NCBI GenBank assembly: GCA_037382205.1
Contig: JARRQD010000139.1
Location: forward strand, 1 to 10,768
Direction of reading: 5' to 3'
Source: Thiodiazotropha sp037382205
GTDB taxonomy: Bacteria > Pseudomonadota > Gammaproteobacteria > Chromatiales > Chromatiaceae
DNA: 10,768 bases
This document shows positions 1 to 6,591 of the stretch, piece by piece. Position numbers and translations under genes: made by a program. The notes under the pieces were generated by a model. That model searched no databases. It was given only the letters and a program-made list of their open reading frames with translations, and was not told the DNA's origin. How positions within the stretch are numbered: position 1 is the first letter of the stretch; each line of letters begins with the position of its first letter.

Positions 1-2
1 AG

Positions 3-119
3 AGTGGCGAAACAGGGCGGGTTGCTGAACTGCAGCAGCAGATGACAGAGGTGGAGCATGATCTGGAACAGGCCTATGCGCGTTGGGAAGAGCTTGAGAC
101 ACTTAAAGTTGGCAGCTGA
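3..119 (+). CDS. ABC-F family ATPase (Uup/EttA type), C-terminal end only
   Basis: This is the last 38 codons of a gene that begins before the window. It is read from base 3 in frame and stops at TGA 117-119. The peptide is rich in Glu, Gln and Leu, and near its end carries YARWEELE, a pattern typical of the C-terminal coiled coil of ABC-F ATPases such as Uup. These soluble proteins act on ribosomes or nucleic acids rather than in transport. The ATPase domains are outside the window, so the family call rests on the tail alone, and other coiled-coil proteins could end similarly. The next gene starts 28 bases after the stop, so the two may be co-transcribed. Confidence 0.6.
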   Translation, partial: SGETGRVAELQQQMTEVEHDLEQAYARWEELETLKVGS

Positions 120-147
120 GCTACGGGGTGTTCACCGTATAACTCAG

Positions 148-570
148 ATGATCAGGGCTGTCTTGATATTGCTGCTGTGGTCGATGTTGACATCAGCCTG
201 GGCTGGTGGCAGTTGCGTGGTTGCCAAACGGCAAGGGGACTCGCTGGCGATTGAGTGGCATGCTTCCTTTTCTGATAGCGCACTGTCTGCCATGGAGAAG
301 GCAAAGCAGCGCTTGCTTGATCAGGGCTATCGGAAAAAAGGCCAGGATGTACACGCACAAGCCGGCACTGAACTGCCGCATGCCTATCTGATCATTGTCA
401 AGACCGTTTACACCACGCTGAGAGGCAGGCCAAGAACCAGCTACGGCTGTGGTTTCAGTGCTCGCTCGGCCGCCGAAGCGGAACAAGCAGCGCTTTACGA
501 CCTTCGCAACTATTCGTGGGGGTGGAAGCCGGAGTTTGGCTATCAAGTGATTGAGCGATTTCGTTACTAA
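148..570 (+). CDS. small secreted protein of unknown function
   Basis: A 140-residue protein that I do not recognise. The start at 148 is chosen because it gives a clean signal peptide: Met-Ile-Arg, a hydrophobic core (residues 4-16) and an AWA-Gly cleavage site after residue 19. The mature protein would be about 121 residues in the periplasm or outside the cell. The reading frame is open upstream to 58, but that start would overlap the ABC-F gene and bury the signal peptide. No strong ribosome binding site precedes 148. The mature part has only two cysteines (23 and 101), which could form one disulfide. An Ala/Glu-rich helix (about 107-121) is followed by an aromatic C-terminal segment containing YSWGWKPEFGY. 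No lipobox is seen. The function is unknown. Confidence 0.6.
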   Translation: MIRAVLILLLWSMLTSAWAGGSCVVAKRQGDSLAIEWHASFSDSALSAMEKAKQRLLDQGYRKKGQDVHAQAGTELPHAYLIIVKTVYTTLRGRPRTSYGCGFSARSAAEAEQAALYDLRNYSWGWKPEFGYQVIERFRY

Positions 571-794
571 GCGTAGTGTCCTACACAAAGTTTGACAACC
601 GTTCAATGGTCACCCTCAACAGCGAGTCACAGCCGCTGATTTTGACTTCGGATTAATAATTTCAACAGCGTTCGTCATTAGCTGAAGTATGTACTCCCCA
701 AAGGATTGTGATGGGGTTCGCCTGGCATGCAAAATAATAAAAAGCTAATATAAGGAAATTCTTACTTCTTCCGAATTGATCAGAGCTTTCCACT
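571..794 (+). other. intergenic region upstream of soeA
   Basis: These 224 bases hold no convincing gene. The region is more AT-rich than its neighbours, especially 731-760. The best sigma-70-like -10 candidates are TATAAG (749-754) and the overlapping TAATAT (746-751), with no good -35 at the right distance. A short CCCCA/TGGGG inverted repeat lies near 696-715. A purine-rich AAGGAA at 753-758 is about 36 bases before the soeA ATG, too far to act as its ribosome binding site. A soeA promoter probably lies here, but I cannot place it. Confidence 0.3.
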
Positions 795-1985
795 ATGCAG
801 GACCCAACAAAACAGTCTGACAGCGATCTTGGTCGCGTTGAAATCAAAGAGACAACCTGTTACATGTGCGCCTGCCGTTGCGGCATTCGGGTAACCCTGC
901 GGGATGGGGAGGTTCGCCACATCGAGGGGAATCCTAATCACCCATTGAATAAAGGGGTAATTTGCGCCAAGGGCTCTTCCGGCATCATGAAGCAGTACTC
1001 TCCGGCCAGATTGAGCAAACCACTGCTGCGAAAGTCAGGATCTGAGCGTGGTGATTCCGATTTTGAGGAGATCACCTGGGAAAAAGCCTTCGAGCTGATT
1101 GAGGAACGTCTGGGTAGAATACGCACAGAAGATCCTAAGCGCTTTGCTCTGTTTACTGGTCGTGACCAGATGCAGGCCTTGACGGGGCTGTTTGCAAAAC
1201 AGTTTGGTACCCCCAACTATGCGGCGCACGGCGGCTTTTGCTCAGTGAATATGGCCGCCGGCCTGATATACACCATCGGTGGCTCCTTCTGGGAATTCGG
1301 TGGGCCGGATTTGGAGCGTTCAAAGCTGTTCATCATGATCGGCACAGCCGAGGATCATCACTCCAATCCAATGAAGATTGCACTGGCGGATTTCAAACGG
1401 CGTGGTGGCCGCTTCATCTCCATCAATCCGATCCGTACCGGCTATTCAGCGATTGCCGATGAGTGGGTGCCGATCAAACCAGGAACCGATGGCGCCTTAC
1501 TCCTGGCCATTATCCGCGAACTGATCCATCAGGGGCTCTATGATCGCGACTTTCTGATCAAATACACCAACTCCGCCGAGCTGGTGGTGGATGATCCAGA
1601 GCGGGACGACCATGGTCTGTTCCGTCGTTTCGAGACCCATGTGGAAGAGGGGTGTTTCGACCCGGAGAACAAACTCTGGTGGGATCGGGAGCTGGATCGT
1701 GAGATATCCACCCATACCCCAGGTACCGATCCCCGTCTGCTTGGCAACTTCAAGCTGGAGGATGGCACCCCGGTCAAACCGGCCTTTCAACTGCTCAAAG
1801 AGCGGGTCGAGGAGTACACACCAGAGTGGGCGGAAGACATTACCGGCATTCCAGCAGAGACCATCAAACGACTGGCCCATGAGATGGGCGTGGTGGCCCG
1901 GGATCAGAAGATCGAGCTGCCAATACAGTGGACCGACAGCTGGACTCCAACGGCTTCCAGGCAATACGTTCACTGGGTATTCTGA
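795..1985 (+). CDS. soeA: SoeA N-terminal part (Fe-S and Mo-ligand domains), frameshifted end
   Basis: This 396-codon frame holds the N-terminal half of SoeA. Cys22, Cys25, Cys29 and Cys57 (C-x2-C-x3-C-x27-C) bind the [4Fe-4S] cluster; Lys59 follows the last cysteine, as in relatives. Cys149, in GGFCSVNMAAG, is the likely molybdenum ligand. Conserved blocks continue through FTGRDQ, TIGGSFWEFGGPD, the NPIRTGYSAIADEW pterin-binding region and ELPIQWTDSW. The last 13 codons after Trp383 are out-of-frame sequence, ending at TGA 1983-1985. The start ATG at 795 is supported by the N-terminal length before the first Cys, although no clear Shine-Dalgarno precedes it. On its own the fragment lacks the second half of the cofactor-binding domains and is unlikely to be active. 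Confidence 0.8.
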   Translation: MQDPTKQSDSDLGRVEIKETTCYMCACRCGIRVTLRDGEVRHIEGNPNHPLNKGVICAKGSSGIMKQYSPARLSKPLLRKSGSERGDSDFEEITWEKAFELIEERLGRIRTEDPKRFALFTGRDQMQALTGLFAKQFGTPNYAAHGGFCSVNMAAGLIYTIGGSFWEFGGPDLERSKLFIMIGTAEDHHSNPMKIALADFKRRGGRFISINPIRTGYSAIADEWVPIKPGTDGALLLAIIRELIHQGLYDRDFLIKYTNSAELVVDDPERDDHGLFRRFETHVEEGCFDPENKLWWDRELDREISTHTPGTDPRLLGNFKLEDGTPVKPAFQLLKERVEEYTPEWAEDITGIPAETIKRLAHEMGVVARDQKIELPIQWTDSWTPTASRQYVHWVF

Positions 1986-3637
1986 TGACCATTCTCGGTA
2001 CCATCGACCGACCTGGTGGATTTCGTCATAAGGCGCCCTTTCCCAGACCGATTCCCCCCTGCCCAAAACCGCCCAATTCACCGCAAGGGGTGCAGCCAAA
2101 TACTCCATTGGATGGCATGCCCCTGGGCTGGCCCTCGAAACCGGATGATCTATTTGTCGATGAGCAGGGCGAAGCAGTGAGGATCGACAAGGCCTTCTCC
2201 TGGGAGTATCCACTGTCGGTGCATGGACTGATGCACAACGTGATCACCAACGCCTGGCGGGGTGATCCCTATCCCATCGATACCCTGCTACTGTTCATGG
2301 CGAATATGGCCTGGAACTCCTCCATGAACACAGAGAATGTTCGGGATATGCTGAAGGACAAGGATGAGAACGGTGAGTATAAGATTCCCTTCATCATCGT
2401 CGCCGATGCGTTTCAGTCGGAGACGGTGGCTTTTGCCGATCTGGTGCTGCCCGATACAACTTATCTGGAGCGTCACGATGCGATGTCGATGCTCGACCGG
2501 CCGATTTCAGAGTTTGACGGACCGGTGGACTCAGTGCGCATCCCGGTGGTGCCACCGAAAGGGGAGTGTAAGCCCTTCCAGGAGGTGTTGATCGAACTGG
2601 GCAGCCGACTCGGTCTACCGGCATTTGTCAAAGAGGATGGCAGTCGCAAGTTCCGCGACTATCCAGACTTTATCACCAATTATGAGAGCTCCCCTGGATC
2701 GGGCATCGGTTTTCTCGCCGGTTGGCGGGGTAAAGGCGGTGAGAAGTTTCTCAAAGGTGAGCCCAATCCCCGCCAGTGGGAGATGTACCAGAAGAACGGT
2801 TGTGTCTACCACTATGAGCTGCCGAAATCCTACCAATATATGCGCAACTGGAATCAGGGCTATCTGGAGTGGGCCAGGGCCCATGGTATGACCCGCTATG
2901 TGGAGCCGATCACCCTGCATCTCTATTCCGAAGTGTTGCAACGTTTCCGCCTGGCCGCACAGGGTAAATTGCCGGGCAAGCAACCCCCTGAGCGGCTGCG
3001 TAAAAGGATCATCGACCATTTCGATCCCCTGCCATTCTACACAGCACCGCTGGAGCACAAACTGATCGATTCGAGGCAGTATCAGATCAGTGCACTGACC
3101 CAGCGTCCCATGGCCATGTATCACTCTTGGGACTCGCAGAATGCGTGGTTGCGTCAGATCCATACCCATAACTATCTGTTCGTTAATCCAAAGCTGGCGG
3201 AGGCCAACGGTTTTGGTGACGGGGATTGGATCTGGGTCGAATCACCGACCAATAAAGTGCGCTGCATGGCGCGTCTGTCGGAGGCGGTCGAGCCCACCAC
3301 AGTGTGGACCTGGAACGCCATTGGCAAGGCCGCTGGCGCCTGGGGTTTGAGCCCCAAGGCGAATGAGTCGCAAAAGGGGTTTCTGCTCAACCATCTGATC
3401 TCTGAGGAGTTGCCCCCTTGTGAAGCGGGTGAGTACCTATCCAATTCCGATCCTGTCACTGGTCAGGCGGCCTGGTTCGATGTACGGGTAAAGGTATATC
3501 CGGCTGGTAAGGATGAGCCGAAGGTCACCTCACCACAATTCAAAGTGCAGAAAAAAGTACCCGGTCAGGATCCCCAGCGGGGTAAATGGCAGGCCTACTT
3601 TGCCGGTATGTTTCGGCGTAAGCACAAACTTGACTGA
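1928..3637 (+). CDS. soeA: SoeA C-terminal part (molybdopterin-binding domains), in a different frame
   Basis: An open frame carrying the C-terminal 563 residues of SoeA, from SNGFQAIRSL at about 1946 to TGA 3635-3637. The frame is open from a GTG at 1928; an ATG at 1985 is another possible start and overlaps the upstream stop as TGATG. Neither has a good ribosome binding site, as expected for an interior piece of one gene. Family landmarks in order are GTIDRPGGFRHKAP, AFSWEYPLSVHGLMHNVI, MANMAWNSSMNT, LPDTTYLERHDA and RPMAMYHSWDSQNAW (from about 3104), which opens the C-terminal dinucleotide-binding domain. Then come TWNAIGKAAGAWG and the NSDPVTGQAAWFDVRVKV ending. There are no further frame breaks, so the damage is confined to one site. 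soeB begins 23 bases downstream. Confidence 0.8.
   Translation: MDRQLDSNGFQAIRSLGILMTILGTIDRPGGFRHKAPFPRPIPPCPKPPNSPQGVQPNTPLDGMPLGWPSKPDDLFVDEQGEAVRIDKAFSWEYPLSVHGLMHNVITNAWRGDPYPIDTLLLFMANMAWNSSMNTENVRDMLKDKDENGEYKIPFIIVADAFQSETVAFADLVLPDTTYLERHDAMSMLDRPISEFDGPVDSVRIPVVPPKGECKPFQEVLIELGSRLGLPAFVKEDGSRKFRDYPDFITNYESSPGSGIGFLAGWRGKGGEKFLKGEPNPRQWEMYQKNGCVYHYELPKSYQYMRNWNQGYLEWARAHGMTRYVEPITLHLYSEVLQRFRLAAQGKLPGKQPPERLRKRIIDHFDPLPFYTAPLEHKLIDSRQYQISALTQRPMAMYHSWDSQNAWLRQIHTHNYLFVNPKLAEANGFGDGDWIWVESPTNKVRCMARLSEAVEPTTVWTWNAIGKAAGAWGLSPKANESQKGFLLNHLISEELPPCEAGEYLSNSDPVTGQAAWFDVRVKVYPAGKDEPKVTSPQFKVQKKVPGQDPQRGKWQAYFAGMFRRKHKLD
1941..1948 (+). other. deletion/frameshift junction in soeA
   Basis: Here the upstream frame (ending with Trp at 1941-1943) gives way to the downstream frame (Ser at 1946-1948). 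The AC at 1944-1945 fits the last two bases of a His codon (CAC) from the family's usual Ala-His-Ser-Asn-Gly-Phe, so the missing segment would run from just after the Trp codon to the C of that His codon. I see no slippery heptamer or downstream structure suggesting programmed frameshifting. Confidence 0.6.
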
Positions 3638-3660
3638 ACGATTAAACGACTGGTTTTAAC

Positions 3661-4386
3661 ATGACTCAACTTGCACTTGTCATCGATCTTAATGTCTGTG
3701 TCGGCTGTCACGCCTGTGTGACCAGCTGCAAAGAGTGGAACACCTCCGGCTGGGCAGGGCCGATGACTGATCAACGCCCCTATGCTGAGGATCCTACTGG
3801 CACTTTTTTTAACCGGGTGCAGACCTATGAGGCCGGTGTCTTTCCGGATACCGAGACCTATCACTTCCCCAAGTCCTGCCTGCATTGTGAAGATCCCCCT
3901 TGTGTGCCGGTCTGTCCCACGGGCGCTTCATACAAACGTGAAGATAATGGGGTGGTGTTGGTGGACTATGACAAGTGTATCGGCTGCAAGTACTGCTCCT
4001 GGGCCTGCCCATACGGTGCGCGGGAGATCGATGAGAAACAGCGGGTGATGAAGAAGTGCACCCTCTGTATCGACCGCATTACCGATATGAGTCTGCCTGA
4101 ATCGGAGCGTAAACCGGCCTGTGTGCTGGCCTGTCCAACCAGCGCCCGGCTGTTTGGTGACGTCCACGATTCGGATTCTGAAGTCTCTGTCGCAATCCGT
4201 GAACAGGGTGGTTATGCCTTGCAGCCAGAGTGGGGGACGAAACCGGCCAACCACTACCTGCCACGGCGTAAGACACGTATTCAGATCCATGAGGATGAGC
4301 TGGTACGGGCCGACAATCCGTTGAAGAAAGAGCAGTTGCCCAGCCTGCCTGAGGGTGGTGAGACACTTGACGATGTGGCTTGGTGA
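3661..4386 (+). CDS. soeB: sulfite dehydrogenase iron-sulfur subunit SoeB
   Basis: A 241-residue ferredoxin-like electron-transfer subunit of the DmsB/PhsB/SoeB group. Its 16 cysteines fall into four groups for four [4Fe-4S] clusters: 13/16/19/23, 73/76/81/85, 106/109/112/116 and 133/136/154/158. The third and fourth cysteines of each group complete clusters across the fold, as in the family. There is no signal peptide, so it sits in the cytoplasm, wiring SoeA to the membrane anchor SoeC. The C-terminal 40 residues are charged and lack cysteines. It starts 23 bases after soeA and is clearly in the same operon. No strong ribosome binding site precedes the ATG. All cysteine groups are intact, so this subunit is not decayed even though soeA is broken. 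Confidence 0.93.
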   Translation: MTQLALVIDLNVCVGCHACVTSCKEWNTSGWAGPMTDQRPYAEDPTGTFFNRVQTYEAGVFPDTETYHFPKSCLHCEDPPCVPVCPTGASYKREDNGVVLVDYDKCIGCKYCSWACPYGAREIDEKQRVMKKCTLCIDRITDMSLPESERKPACVLACPTSARLFGDVHDSDSEVSVAIREQGGYALQPEWGTKPANHYLPRRKTRIQIHEDELVRADNPLKKEQLPSLPEGGETLDDVAW

Positions 4387-4494
4387 TCTGTCGCGACGGG
4401 TATTAAGTATTAGGTTACTGAAGCAGACAGCATTCACTGTGGTGATTGATTGCAGTGCGGCTTCAGGCAGTTTGAGTTTTTGGGAGAGTGAATC
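4387..4494 (+). promoter_or_regulatory. soeB-soeC spacer with nested inverted repeats
   Basis: This 108-base gap holds an outer 7-bp inverted repeat, CTGAAGC (4418-4424) with GCTTCAG (4460-4466), enclosing a 5-bp pair CACTG (4435-4439) with CAGTG (4453-4457). A T-rich run, TTTGAGTTTTT (4471-4481), follows. This could fold as an imperfect attenuator or an RNA-stability element. The soeC ribosome binding site lies immediately after it. The loop is long and the stems are short, so the call is tentative. Confidence 0.3.
4482..4488 (+). promoter_or_regulatory. ribosome binding site of soeC
   Basis: GGGAGAG six bases before the ATG at 4495. It fixes the soeC start and is the only good Shine-Dalgarno in the sulfite dehydrogenase locus. 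Confidence 0.7.
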
Positions 4495-5472
4495 ATGCAT
4501 CCAGCCTTTTCAGTCATATTTCTGACCACGCTGATCGGCGTCGGACAAGGGCTGTTTCTGGCCCTGTTCACCGGTCAGCTCTATGCGTTGGCCAATCTAC
4601 TGCCGGCGCAGACCGATGAGTTTTACGCCCAGGGCAGTCTGATTGCCTTGCTGTTACTGATCGGTGGCTTAGTGGCTTCAGTTTTTCATCTGGGGCGTCC
4701 AGAACGTGCCTGGCGCGCGGCAACCCAGTGGCGAACCTCCTGGTTGTCCCGCGAGGTCATTGTGCTGCCGGCAGCGATGCTGTTTACTGCGCTCTATGGC
4801 CTGTTTCACTATCTCGGTTGGACTGCCCCGCTGTTTGTGATCTCTCAGACTCTGCCCGTGGATGCCACACTGATTGTTGGTGCGATCGGTACGCTGGTTA
4901 CTTTTTTATTGTTTCTCTGTACGGCCATGATCTACGCCAGCCTGCGCTTCATCAAAGCCTGGTACTCACCACTGACGGTGGCCAACTTCCTGTTCCTCGG
5001 CATTGCCTCTGGATTTATGCTGGCGGCGGCCCTGTCAGCCTATCTCTCATCCAGTCTGGTGGTTTTCTATGGCACCTGGGCGGTTGTTGCTACGATTCTG
5101 GGGGCGATCAGCCGCACGCTCTCCCTCTACCGCAACAGCGATTTTCGCTGTAAGGTCAGCCTGCAGTCTGCAATCGGTGTTCACCATGCGAGCTTGCATC
5201 AGAAAGCACAGGGATTTATTGGGGGGGCATTCAATACACGAGAGTTTTTCCATGGCAAAAGTGACGCACTGTTGGAGATGTTACGTTTCAGTTTTGTGCT
5301 GATGGTGTTTATCCTGCCGGTGTTACTGATTGTGCTGGCCTATCTGCTTGAGTCTTCACGACTGCCGATCGCGGCGTTTGTGATTCAGTATGCTGGCTTG
5401 GTGATCGAGCGCTACTACTTTTTCACTGAAGCGAAACACCCGCAAAATCTCTACTACCAAAGTATGGCGTAA
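4495..5472 (+). CDS. soeC: sulfite dehydrogenase membrane anchor SoeC (DmsC family)
   Basis: A 325-residue integral membrane protein of the DmsC family, which anchors SoeAB to the inner membrane and exchanges electrons with the quinone pool. About eight hydrophobic segments can be seen, near residues 5-35, 45-65, 88-106, 124-150, 160-182, 186-207, 264-286 and 290-310. Between the second and third is the conserved loop VFHLGRPERAWRA followed by TSWLSREV, characteristic of DmsC-type anchors. A longer hydrophilic loop lies at about 208-262. No haem-ligand pattern is evident. It ends with a short polar tail. The family assignment is strong; the specific SoeC name comes from its place directly after soeA and soeB. 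Confidence 0.88.
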   Translation: MHPAFSVIFLTTLIGVGQGLFLALFTGQLYALANLLPAQTDEFYAQGSLIALLLLIGGLVASVFHLGRPERAWRAATQWRTSWLSREVIVLPAAMLFTALYGLFHYLGWTAPLFVISQTLPVDATLIVGAIGTLVTFLLFLCTAMIYASLRFIKAWYSPLTVANFLFLGIASGFMLAAALSAYLSSSLVVFYGTWAVVATILGAISRTLSLYRNSDFRCKVSLQSAIGVHHASLHQKAQGFIGGAFNTREFFHGKSDALLEMLRFSFVLMVFILPVLLIVLAYLLESSRLPIAAFVIQYAGLVIERYYFFTEAKHPQNLYYQSMA

Positions 5473-5476
5473 CTCA

Positions 5477-5500
5477 AATCTGAACCTTCGGGTTTGGGTT
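5477..5500 (+). terminator. cUUCGg-capped hairpin after soeC (weak terminator or processing element)
   Basis: A 10-bp stem pairs AATCTGAACC (5477-5486) with GGTTTGGGTT (5491-5500), counting three G-U wobbles, around a TTCG loop closed by C-G. This is the unusually stable cUUCGg tetraloop. No T tract follows on the + strand (AAATTG comes next), so it is a poor intrinsic terminator. It may protect the soe transcript's 3' end or reduce read-through into the hydrolase gene. It begins five bases after the soeC stop. Confidence 0.45.
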
Positions 5501-5510
5501 AAATTGAAAC

Positions 5511-5516
5511 AGGAGG
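5511..5516 (+). promoter_or_regulatory. ribosome binding site of the alpha/beta hydrolase
   Basis: A perfect AGGAGG eight bases before the ATG at 5525. It decides that start over the in-frame TTG at 5504, which would place this site inside the coding region and spoil the signal peptide. Confidence 0.8.
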
Positions 5517-5524
5517 GTTGGATC

Positions 5525-6319
5525 ATGAAATGGTTTGCTGCATTACTGTTGAGTTTGATTGCATTGTCGGCAAAGGCCGATGTGGCGGTTCTGGTACATG
5601 GCTATCTGGGTAGCGCCACTTCCTGGGAGCGCAGTGGCGTTACTCATCTGCTGCATCAGCATGGCTGGCAGGCTGCGGGGATGCTGACTCCACGGGGGGT
5701 GTTACCTCGGCCAGGCGCTGCAGCTGAGAACAAGTTCTATACGGTTGAGTTGCCCTCCATCGCACCGATTGAAACCCAATCAAGAATTCTCCACGGCATG
5801 CTCAGTGCCGTTGCGCAGAAACACCCGGAAGAGTCACTGATATTGGTCGGTCACTCAGCAGGTGGTGTGGTGGCGCGTATGACCCTGGTGATGGGTGAGA
5901 TACCCAGAGTCAAGGCATTGATCACCATTGCCTCACCCCATTTGGGCACCGGGCGCGCTGTGCAGGCGTTGGATGAGACCGATGATGTGTTTCCAATTAG
6001 CCTGGTGAAATCCTTCTTCGTCGGGGATATCTATGATGTGGTGCGAGACTCCTGGGGGGTGTTGTTGGATCTCACCCCTGAACACCCCGGGAGTCTATTA
6101 TTTTGGCTCAATCGTCAGCCCCATCCGCAGATTGAATATGTTTCAGTGATCCGTCCCGGTCCCGTGGGTATGGGGGATGAAGTCGTGCCAGCTTATAGTC
6201 AGGATATGAATAATGTGGCCGCCCTCAAAGGGCGGGGGAAGAGCCGCCATACCACCCTTAGCCACTCCCTGCATCCGGTTGACGGTGAGGTGTTGGCCGA
6301 TATTCTGTCATCCCTTTAA
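5525..6319 (+). CDS. secreted alpha/beta hydrolase (lipase/esterase-like)
   Basis: A 264-residue alpha/beta-hydrolase-fold protein with a signal peptide (Met-Lys-Trp, hydrophobic core, AKA-Asp cleavage after residue 18), so it probably acts in the periplasm or outside the cell. VLVHGYLGS (22-30) is the oxyanion-hole loop. GHSAGG places the nucleophile at Ser111. Asp218 (GMGDEVVP) is the likely acid and His247 or His250 the likely catalytic histidine. ASPHLGTG (136-143) resembles the post-nucleophile segment of triacylglycerol lipases and PGAP1-like esterases. The substrate cannot be told from sequence. It lies 52 bases after soeC on the same strand, separated by a stable hairpin, so it may be partly co-transcribed with soeABC. 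There is no known role for it in sulfite oxidation. Confidence 0.85.
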   Translation: MKWFAALLLSLIALSAKADVAVLVHGYLGSATSWERSGVTHLLHQHGWQAAGMLTPRGVLPRPGAAAENKFYTVELPSIAPIETQSRILHGMLSAVAQKHPEESLILVGHSAGGVVARMTLVMGEIPRVKALITIASPHLGTGRAVQALDETDDVFPISLVKSFFVGDIYDVVRDSWGVLLDLTPEHPGSLLFWLNRQPHPQIEYVSVIRPGPVGMGDEVVPAYSQDMNNVAALKGRGKSRHTTLSHSLHPVDGEVLADILSSL

Positions 6320-6403
6320 GATCAGTTGGACAGCGTGATTCACCCAGTAGGTGACCATAACCATCGAAGCGATTTTCATTATAATCAAACACCTGCTATC
6401 AGA

Positions 6404-6544
6404 ATGGAGCGGTCAACTGATTTTTTAGGTTTAACGATTCATCGGGCTGACACTGAAGGCATTGGTTGCCGGGGGCATACCTTGATCGAGGGTCTGCTTG
6501 AAGCCCTGAAAGAGAAGTATCGAGTCATCGGGTTACTGAGTTGA
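6404..6544 (+). CDS. possible small ORF, doubtful
   Basis: An open frame of 46 codons from ATG 6404 (open upstream to a TTG at 6326) in the gap between the hydrolase and the convergent RRM-like gene. The peptide is of ordinary composition, with one cysteine and an amphipathic stretch near its C-terminus (LIEGLLEALKEKYRV). No ribosome binding site precedes it, and I recognise no family. It may be chance or a remnant of a longer gene. Confidence 0.18.
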   Translation: MERSTDFLGLTIHRADTEGIGCRGHTLIEGLLEALKEKYRVIGLLS

Positions 6545-6563
6545 ATCGTAGATGATTCCATCC

Positions 6564-6591
6564 GTCATGGCGGTCACTCAATCGCCATGAC
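6564..6591 (-). terminator. inverted repeat at the end of the RRM-like gene
   Basis: GTCATGGCG (6564-6572) and CGCCATGAC (6583-6591) form a perfect 9-bp stem with a 10-base loop. The stop codon of the minus-strand gene (6576-6574) lies in the loop, so one arm is coding sequence. No T tract follows on either strand, so efficient intrinsic termination is not expected. It could serve as an mRNA 3'-end structure between two convergent transcripts. Confidence 0.3.

Larger units (their letters stand above)
795..3637 (+). pseudogene. soeA: sulfite dehydrogenase molybdopterin subunit SoeA, interrupted by a deletion/frameshift
   Basis: Read across two frames, this is the catalytic subunit of the SoeABC sulfite dehydrogenase, a DMSO-reductase family enzyme that uses bis-MGD molybdenum and one [4Fe-4S] cluster. 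The family reaction is direct oxidation of sulfite to sulfate in the cytoplasm, with electrons passed through SoeB and SoeC to quinone. No twin-arginine signal is present, in agreement with cytoplasmic placement. Frame 1 is good to about Trp383 (codon 1941-1943); homology resumes in another frame at Ser-Asn-Gly-Phe from 1946. From memory of the family, about 20-30 residues ending in an Ala-His just before SNGF belong between these points, so the lesion is a deletion of 3n+1 bases rather than a one-base slip. The two parts give 383 + 563 residues, close to full family length once the gap is added. It is either a real pseudogene or an assembly error. Confidence 0.75.

Noticed and set aside
58..570. 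Longer version of the small secreted protein starting at 58
   Set aside because: It overlaps the ABC-F coding end by about 60 bases and buries a clear signal peptide; 148 is the better start.
642..647. TTGACT as a -35 box for soeA
   Set aside because: No -10-like hexamer lies 16-18 bases downstream.
723..740. Sigma-54-like TGGCATGC upstream of soeA
   Set aside because: The GC of the -12 element is absent at the required distance; only the -24 half resembles the consensus.
1920..1990. Programmed ribosomal frameshifting in soeA
   Set aside because: No slippery heptamer is present, and conserved residues appear to be missing at the junction. A frameshift alone would not explain that.
1497..2213. 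Long minus-strand open frame of 238 codons crossing the soeA break
   Set aside because: It is antisense to well-conserved SoeA sequence and its peptide has no recognisable features; it is open because of the + strand codon bias.
2615..3169. Minus-strand open frame of 184 codons
   Set aside because: It lies wholly antisense to the conserved C-terminal part of SoeA, with no family match.
5504..6319. TTG start for the alpha/beta hydrolase at 5504
   Set aside because: The perfect AGGAGG lies after it and serves the ATG at 5525, which also gives a normal signal peptide.
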